From positions 1,612,001-1,676,000 of the forward strand of contig JALJCQ010000013.1 in assembly GCA_023091665.1 (NCBI GenBank): a stretch of DNA of 64,000 nt, read 5' to 3'. The notes below the pieces were generated by a model that searched no databases, had not been told where the DNA came from, and saw nothing but the letters and a program-made list of their open reading frames with translations. The first letter of the stretch is position 1, and each line of letters begins with the position of its first letter. Both the position numbers and the translations under genes were made by a program. This document shows, piece by piece, positions 56,812 to 64,000 of the stretch. Source of the DNA: Pythium myriotylum. Its lineage: Eukaryota > Oomycota > Peronosporomycetes > Pythiales > Pythiaceae.

Positions 56812-57172
56812 GTTGTGGAAATGAAGATGCCCACTTCAATTTTAGCACTGCAATGTTCACGTGTTACACGAATGTTCCCCGAATGTACCGATATTTTAGG
56901 TTCGGCGCCGAAGACATTTCAATACACTACTGAAATCAACCATATATCGGAGGTGTAGCATTCTACTTCAGTACATTGAATATTGAGTGACGGTGATGAA
57001 AACTAACGCATAGTCTGGTCACGAGCTATTGCCAGAACAATTTGGACCAGATTCTTCTGCTTCTCTGATTCTTTTGTCCTTTGTGGCTCGGAGGCTTCGC
57101 GCCCTAAACCCCCCAGGCCGCTGCACCCACACGACTCGAAACATTCCAGTCCCCATCGTATTGTCAGAATTC
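56812..57172. other. Intergenic region between TIM22 3' end and Crypton start
   Basis: 361 bp, AT-rich near 56.85-57.0 kb. Should hold the TIM22 3' UTR and the 5' end of the Crypton element; no further feature seen. Confidence 0.5.
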
Positions 57173-58024
57173 CTAAAACTTGCCGTCTGTGAACACGTGG
57201 ATCGCGTACGAGAAAGCGGCAAAGCCCGCGCATCCTAAGCATTGTGCCTGATGAAGACAATCCGATGTAAGTGGCGAGCCGAATAATACGCTCCGAAATT
57301 GCTAGTGTACCTGCCAGCCTTGTCCAGCAGCAAGTGCAGCCCCAGTAGCACAGCCTGCGACGAGCTCGTTGCCCACGTCATGGACACCGCGTGCCTTCTC
57401 TGACGCACACTCGAGCCCCGAAAACATGGCTGGAGTGGGCGAAGGAATGCAGCGTTAGAGATGAGTAATGGTCAGTAAACGCAGATGAGTCTCACCGGAG
57501 ATAACGAGGAAGTTGTTCCCCCAATACCTGCATTTGCCCTTGGTCACCCTCCAGGAACCAACCATCTACGCATGCACTGGTGAGCGTCACCGCCACTCGC
57601 AGGAACACGTCGCTTCTGCGCGTACTGCTTCTCGCCACGGCGTCTTGGGCAGCTCGCGCTGACCTGGCACAGGGATCGGTGGTGTGATACCTTCGTAGCT
57701 GCCGAGCACTAGACCAAAGAGATTTCCCATCGCGTAGCCTTCGAAGACGCTATCAGCACATAGCCGCGACTCGCGCTCGTCACCAGACTCACCCATGGTC
57801 GCCGAGAGGAAGAATTTGCCTGCGCACGACTCGAGCAGCGGGTTGGGCTGCACGAACTGCAGCAGCTGCGGCGGGTAGACGGGCAGAAACGGGTAGATCG
57901 AGCCTTCGCGGTGCATGTTGAGGAAGCTGCGCGGGTAGAGGAAGAGGTTGGGCGGGCGCTCGGCGTCCAGGTCGCTCAGGCGCAGGCCGAGCGAGGCGTT
58001 GGCGTCGCCATCATTGGCCGTCAT
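57173..58024 (-). CDS. TIM22: Mitochondrial inner-membrane translocase subunit Tim22
   Basis: Five exons on the minus strand: 58024-57793, 57738-57626, 57565-57496, 57429-57311, 57247-57173 (202 residues; the human protein has 194). Introns are 54, 60, 66 and 63 bp, all GT-AG and all multiples of three. Tim22 is the channel-forming core of the TIM22 complex, which inserts carrier proteins into the mitochondrial inner membrane. Family features in order: ESCAGKFFLSATMG joined to YAMGNLFGLVLGSYEG (first membrane segment), TPWREA, YWGNNFLVIS joined to AMFSGLECASEKARG, then NELVAGCATGAALAAG and GCAGFAAFSYA. The Cys of ESC and of LEC are at the places of the conserved disulphide. Exon 3's start is the least certain join. 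Start ATG 58024 gives an N-terminal extension typical of the family. Divergent with CCT3. Confidence 0.85.
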
Positions 58025-58248
58025 GGTCGGGTCGCAAGAATGGCGGCCACCTCGGACCGTGTTACGAGAGAAAACGTACCTTGTTTCGGGAAACCTGTCG
58101 AATGTTGCTGTACCATGGCCGTTGTTGCGGTTATGGCGACGATCCGCAACGTACCCCTCTCCCAGCGATCAATCGACACCACAGACCCACTCTACAGAAG
58201 GAAGATCCGCCCCCACGCCCCCGCGCCCGGAACCGCCTCGAAGACACG
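58025..58248. promoter_or_regulatory. Shared divergent promoter region of TIM22 and CCT3
   Basis: Only 224 bp separate the two start codons, so the upstream signals of both must lie here. No specific element could be assigned with confidence. Confidence 0.5.
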
Positions 58249-60051
58249 ATGATGCAGGCGCCTGTGATGGTCTTGAGTGCGTGCGCCGCGCGTGGCTAGA
58301 TAGAGCGAGGAAAGGCGCGTCTAACGAGGTGCTGCGTGCGCGAAACAGACACGAACACGCGGCGGGAGACCGGCCGCACGGCGCAGCTCGGCAACATCGA
58401 GGCTGCCAAGGTGAGGCGGTCCAGGGCGACGCTGCGCGACTCGAGGCGATGACTGACGCTTGAGATGTGACGCGCAGGCCGTGTCGGACATCGTGCGCAC
58501 GACGCTGGGCCCGCGGTCCATGCTCAAGATGCTGCTGGACCCGATGGGCGGCATCGTCATGACCAACGACGGCAACGCCATCTTGCGAGAAGTCGACGTG
58601 TCCCACCCGGCGGCCAAGAGCATGATCGAGCTCAGCCGCGCGCAGGACGAGGAGGTCGGCGACGGAACGACGTCCGTCATCATTCTCGGTGCGTGCGGAG
58701 GGCCCGTTGAACGCTAGACGTGGTCGCGGCGCTGACGTGTTGTGGTTTGATGGTGAAAGCCGGCGAGCTCCTCGTCGTCGCAGAGCCGTTCCTGTCGCAC
58801 CAGGTACACCCGACTGTGATCATCCGTGGCTTTCACCGCGCGCTGGAGGCGTCGCTCCAGATCGCCAAGGAGATGGCGCGCGCGATCGACATCCAGAACC
58901 GCGAGGAGATGCGCAACCTCATCCAGTCGTCGGTCGGCACCAAGTTCTCGCCACGCGTCGGCAACCTCGTGAGTGATATCGCGCTTGAAGCCGTGCTCAC
59001 CGTCGTGCGGACCACCCCCACGGGCCACAAGGAAGTGGATGTGAAGCGTTACGCCAAGGTTGAGAAGATCCCAGGTGGCGAACTCGAGGATTCGCGCGTG
59101 TTGAAGGGTGTCATGTTCAACAAGGATGTTACCCACTCGAAGATGCGTCGTCGCATTGAGAACCCGCGCGTGCTCTTGCTGGACTGCCCACTGGAGTACA
59201 AGAAGGGCGAGAGCCAGACAAACGTAGAGCTCACGAACGACCAGGACTGGAACACGCTGCTGCGTATGGAGGAGGAGTACATTGAGAATCTGTGTGCCCA
59301 GATTGTTGCGATGAAGCCTGATATTGTCATCACGGAGAAGGGCGTGTCGGACCTTGCGCAGCACTACTTCGTGAAGGCGAACATCACTGCTTTCCGTCGT
59401 CTCCGCAAGACTGACAACAACCGCTTGGCTCGCGCTACCGGTGCAACAATCGTCAGCCGTGCCGACGAGATCCAGGAATCAGACATCGGTACCAAGTGTG
59501 GTCTCTTCGAGGTTCGCAAGCTCGGTGACGAGTACTTCGCCTTCTTTGAAGACTGCAAGGAGCCGGGTGCATGCAGTATTTTGCTGCGCGGCGGTAGCAA
59601 GGACGTGCTCAACGAGATCGAGCGCAACTTGCAGGATGCGATGCAGGTCGCACGCAATGTTGTTTTTGAGCCGCGTCTGCTACCTGGTGGTGGTGCAACC
59701 GAGATGCGTATCGCTCACGAGCTGCGAAAGCGTGCAGAGGAGATCGAGGGAGTTGAGCAGTTCCCATTCCGCGCCGTGGGTGAAGCTCTTGAGGTTATCC
59801 CGCGTACGCTGTTACAGAACTGCGGCGCTGACGTCGTGCGTGTCATGACGGCACTGCGAGCAAAGCAGGCGGAGAGTGACGAGGCGTGCGGTGTCGACGG
59901 CGTTACGGGCAAGGTGACCAAGTCGACGGAGCTAGGTGTTTGGGAGCCGTTTGAGGTCAAGACTCAGACGATCAAAACTGCCGTGGAGGCCGCTTGTATG
60001 TTGCTGCGCATCGACGACATTGTTTCGGGTCTGGCGAAGAAGAAGCATTAG
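58249..60051 (+). CDS. CCT3: T-complex protein 1 subunit gamma (CCT3 chaperonin)
   Basis: Four exons: 58249-58276, 58349-58410, 58478-58688, 58760-60051 (530 residues; family ~545). Introns 72, 67 and 71 bp with GTGCGT or GTGAGG donors. One of eight subunits of the cytosolic TRiC/CCT ring that folds actin and tubulin using ATP. Diagnostic stretches: [12 protein letters not shown] across the first junction, [28 protein letters not shown] (nucleotide binding) joined to [76 protein letters not shown] second ATG follows the first directly (58252). The last exon is intron-free. Product and exon joins are well supported by family similarity. Confidence 0.95.
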
Positions 60052-60208
60052 AGGATGTGGGAATTGAACTAGCCAAGGAACATCTCGACGGCTGGGAGCA
60101 GGACCCGGACACGCATTATGATAGGTTGAAAGGCGGTTTATAATATATTTTCCGAACCGATCGAGGCACAGCTTGAAAGGTCACTCATTTCACGTTCACA
60201 GAGCAGCA
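60052..60208. other. Short CCT3-CFAP46 intergenic region
   Basis: 157 bp containing the CCT3 3' end and the CFAP46 promoter, with an AT-rich TTTATAATATATTTT at 60138-60152 that could serve as a poly-A or TATA-like element. Confidence 0.4.
60185..60191 (+). promoter_or_regulatory. Oomycete-type initiator motif before CFAP46
   Basis: TCATTTC, 18 bp upstream of the ATG, fits the pyrimidine-rich Inr (TCAYTYY type) described at oomycete transcription starts, which often lie close to the start codon. A 7-base match can be chance. Confidence 0.35.
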
Positions 60209-63200
60209 ATGGCAATTGAGCGCGAGCTTCGCTTGATGCTCCAGCATGCACACCTCCCAGCCAGAAACCAAGACCACAACTACAGCGAGACCACTTTGAG
60301 TAAGAGAGAAGTTGAGAGTCCCATGCAGATCCCAGTGCGCACTATCTACGATCGCCTGCACCACTTACGATACCAGGACACTCTGCCAAGCTTCAGCGCC
60401 ATGAGAGAGTTCCACCTTCCAGAGTTACTCGCGCTAACAGCCGAAGCTGGTGTTTTTCAAGGGGATTTCGATGTAGCGCGCGCTTGCGTGGAGTGGTTTC
60501 TTAGTGTGTGCAACTCGAAAAACCAGGTGAGCCTTTAAAGCTGGACATCTCGAAGTGAAGTTCGATGAGACTTATCACTTTTGACCAGTTCTACTGCCGC
60601 ATTCAAGTCGTGCGCGCCCACTGTGCGTCGATGGATGCAACCAATGACGTCGGCGCCATCATGCTGAAGAAAGTTCTCAACGCAATTCACTTCATCCTAC
60701 TCGTCATTCCGATTGCCACGGATGCAAAGCGTCGTCCCCACTACGATTTCCTTGTGTACAATGCATCCGTGGCGTACTGGCAGATCTCTCGCCAGTTGAT
60801 GAAAAAGTCTACGTTTCAGTTCCTTCTTCCTTCCCTCACGTCGATCATTGACGCACTGAAAGTCGTCGGGGAAAAAGACGTGAGGTGGTTGATGCAGCTC
60901 CAGCTGGCGCTTGTTCACGCTCAAATTGATGCCGAGCAGCTCGCGGCGGCTGCTAAGACTATTTGTGCCATTGTGGACGTCCAACTCTCAGCGATGCCAA
61001 GTGATCCCTCTATATCAAATGACCCTTCCATAGTTGCCCTACACGAAGAAGCGCTCAGACTTCAAGTCCACGTCGGATCCTTCAAGGACCCTGAAAGTCA
61101 GAAGGTGCTCACTAACCTTAAAAAGCCTACCAGTACCAAGCGCGTTTCATTGATCATGAAACTGCAAGCGCTGAAGTCGGGAACGCTCACGGGAACTCCA
61201 GAGACCGCACTCTTGGAGATCTTTCAAGAGGTAACAGGGATGACGTCCTTCACTGTTGCGACATCAACTGACGAAGATATTATTGCTCATTTACGCGGAC
61301 TGGACACTGCCGCTGGGAATGGAATCGACGCGGAAATAGCTGCTGAGGCAGGGATCATCGCCGCATTTCGACACGAGTATCGTCTTGCTACATGCTTCGA
61401 TGTCGTTCTCCAAACCAGAGGGAAAGCGGTTGAGCCCAAATCCCGCGTCCTCCATCAAGTGCTGAAAGCAATTATGATTGCACTTGTACCCCCTACACCA
61501 AGTGCATATTTCAAGCTGACTTGTCGCGAGCGAGCTGGTTTGTTGCTTAACCGGCGGCTAGAAGGTATTCGAGCGATTGAGAGAGCGCTGCTTGCTTCCA
61601 AGAGACAGCAAGACCCCACGTTGGTGGAAAATGTGTGTCTCTACGCGTGGAATTTAGCACTTCCACTGCTGCAACCTCTTACACGTGACCATTTATCACG
61701 TTTATTCTCGCTTGCTGCATCTTTGCTGGAGGAACTACAATCGCTTCAACTCAATTTGCGTGCTCGACTAATGTTGGAGCTTGGGAAGCTAGAACTCAGT
61801 TCTCAGTTCGTCGCCAAAGCACAAAAAGTAGTTGAGAAGGCAATCACGCTGGATTACGGAACGACAAATGCGAGTTCAGGACTGAGTCTGGATGATTTGC
61901 TATCAAACGAACCCAAGTGGATGCGACGTCCGCTTGATGTTCATTTGCTGCCGCTACAAAAGCGCCTTCAAGCCAAACTATCCGCCGAGGACCCGGTTTC
62001 TAACTCTACGAAACTGGTATCTGCGTTGGAGCAGCTTCGAGATTCAAAGGATTTGAGCCATCGCAAACGAGAAATGGACTGCGTCATCTCAATAGTAGAA
62101 GCGATGCATGAACAAGGCAAAAGTAATTCTTTGCCGATGGATTTAGATTTACTTCTCCATTTGAACACTGCCAGCACAATTGCCTGGTGCGAAATGAAGG
62201 ACGCAAAGGCTGCTCGACGTCTCACAAGTGATGCTCTCCGACTGTTCTTCGCTGATGGGGTTGAACAACGTGATAATGGGGATGGCGAAACTGAGTTCCA
62301 TGACAAGAGCGTAATGGTACTTGAAGTTGATTTAAGGTTACGGATGGTGGAGGTAATTGGACATGAACTAAAGGAGCGTGCCAAGAAGCATGAGGTATCC
62401 GTCATGGAAGGTTCGTTGGCCTCTACTGAAAGGAAGAAATTAAGTATTCTACGGAAGGACAAAGGAGGAAATCTAAAACCTTTGAGCGACAGTGCGCGAG
62501 ATAGCTCCGTGCTGTATTTGCTCAGCAAGGAGGACTATGTGCTCGGGTTATCGTCTCCTCCACTTGATCCGCCACAAAGTACTGATGCAAGTGCCATCAT
62601 CTGTGCAACTGAAGTGCAAAAAGAACTGATCAGCCTCAAAACCGAATTGCTTCGACAGCTTGCTCTTGCACTCCGCGCGGCGACTCGAATAGGGTGGTTG
62701 TTCGTGATCGAGAATGCGGCGACCTACATATGGAACTATCACTTTCACATCTTTCGCACGCTCATCGTGCGACCAAGGGAATTAGCGTCGCCTAGCTCAA
62801 TTCTCTTGGAGTGTATAACTGTGTTTGAGACTGCGCTGGCTGGCTTAGACGCTCTCCCTTCTACGTCCGGGTGCCTCGACTTGCTGGCGAATATTGCCCT
62901 GGGACTCGCATTGACGTATGAGAACTCAGGGAAGCTCGACAAGGCGATGTCGATTACAGACTCGATCCTAAAACGGATCAAAGCATCCTCAACTTCACTT
63001 CCTACCACTCAGATGCCGGCACAGTCAATCTCCTTGGTTCTTCTGAAATGCTTTGGTCAACTGAAAGTGAGGATCCAGGTCCAGCAAAACGTGAAGGAGA
63101 TTACCCCTGTGGAAATCGCGCCGCAGATTAAAGTTGTGTCATTTCTCGAAGCAATGGAGGCAACGCTTCGTCAATCAAACGCGACTCTGACACCAACGCA

Positions 63201-64000
63201 ACAAAACCAACTGACTGACAAGGCTACGAATTTCTTTCAGAGGGCACTCGGGTCGTGGCAATTAGTAGCAAGGGATTCATTCAATCAAATGAGAAATGTG
63301 CACCTCCTGCTCGAGGATCAGCAACAGCACCTTGAGATATGCTGTGAAGTCTGGGTGCGGCTAGCATGCGGAGCTTTTCGGTTCCACAACACAAAACAGG
63401 CAATCGAGTACGCAGAGCGAGCACTCGATCCCGTGGTGAGAGCAATGAGCCTCGAGGAAAGGGGCGTATGGATGACAAAGTCTTCTTGGAAATGGCTCGC
63501 TATCGCTGAATTACTCTATGCAAGGTCAATATTGACATTGCTGAGCGGTGAAACAGCCGCATGGCCCCTACTTGAAGCAACAGCAATGCACTTGGTGCAG
63601 TCGGCGCAATACGCATCCCAAGGGAATGCGGGGTCTGTTATAATGAAATGTGGTGAAGTAGCTTTGAACACAACTGTCACAGCGATATCAGCGGTAGAAG
63701 CAGAGAGAGCAGTTGGTGAGTCCAGTGAAGATAAAGAACAGGCACGATGGTGGTCCCGCTTGCTACCTCTTCTCCATGACATACTCAAAGCTATCCAGCT
63801 ATCAGTACAAGAACGTGGCTGGCTACTTGGAGAGTTTGGCTTACTCGTGCTTGATGTGTGTAAACGAGCAGACGATTGGAATACTGGCATGCAAATTGCT
63901 GAAAGTATGGTCCAGACTGCATCAGAGAATATTCAAGCTGGGCACTTGAAAGAGATCATGACATATCGTGCCATCGCAGCTGCAGCAGTAGGAGACTCTT
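60209..64000 (+). CDS. CFAP46: Cilia- and flagella-associated protein 46 (CFAP46), 5' part
   Basis: Exon 1 60209-60526 (106 codons), a 62-bp GT-AG intron (60527-60588), then a frame open to the window end: ~1243 codons seen of a family size near 2700. CFAP46 is a large scaffold of the C1d projection of the axonemal central pair and is needed for flagellar beating. Start: MAIERELRLMLQHAH; later HLPELLALTAEAGVFQGDFD. Exon 2 opens FYCRIQVVRAHCASMD, then RRPHYDFLVYNASVAYWQIS and FLLPSLTSIIDAL, which match the family's conserved N-terminal block. Further on ATYIWNYHFHIFRTLIV is another family landmark. Mostly helical TPR-like repeats; no membrane segment. I read exon 2 without finding a stop. The presence of this gene implies motile flagella (zoospores, if an oomycete). 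Confidence 0.85.

Noticed and set aside
61968..62528. 186-codon minus frame within CFAP46, and others at 62.5-63.9 kb
   Set aside because: Shadows of the CFAP46 coding exon.

Overview
The window looks like a nuclear chromosome segment of a flagellated, intron-poor, compact eukaryote, most probably an oomycete (inference). The support is three conserved eukaryotic genes with very short introns (54-72 bp), including the flagellar central-apparatus gene CFAP46; a Ty3/gypsy chromovirus with a second, archaeal-type RNase H; Crypton-type tyrosine recombinase relics with an oomycete-like C-terminal region; and an oomycete-style initiator motif just before the CFAP46 start.

Region 1 (1-31580) is one giant tandem array. 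The unit is 1023 bp and holds a single elongator tRNA-Met(CAU) gene on the minus strand, a T5 Pol III terminator, a G-poor tract, a perfect 25-bp inverted repeat and an ACACAG microsatellite. I count 26 complete tRNA genes and one broken copy where the array ends. Five units carry, exactly at the 5' end of the tRNA gene, a 761-793 bp insert bounded by 17-bp direct repeats of the tRNA start; one of them has two inserts in tandem. The array runs off the left edge. Long reading frames inside it are by-products of the repeat.

Region 2 (31581-43879) is a graveyard of mobile elements: an internally deleted solo LTR, an unidentified ORF, a broken Mutator-like (MULE) transposase, a short protein of unknown function, and two Crypton-like relics.

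Region 3 (43884-56635) is a 12,752-bp LTR retrotransposon on the minus strand with near-identical 988-bp LTRs and a 4-bp target duplication GTGA, inserted into the N-terminal coding part of one of the Crypton genes. It encodes gag with three zinc knuckles, protease, RT with two RNase H domains, and integrase with a chromodomain, in four overlapping ORFs each shifted by -1. Between integrase and the 3' LTR it carries an additional, probably spliced gene on the opposite strand (799 codons), with a coiled coil and no function that I recognise.

Region 4 (57173-64000) is single-copy housekeeping DNA: TIM22 (minus, five exons), CCT3 (plus, four exons, head to head with TIM22) and the first ~1243 codons of CFAP46 (plus, runs off the right edge). 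Their exon joins were derived by eye from splice signals, phase and family similarity. No bacterial genes, CRISPR arrays or rRNA genes were seen.
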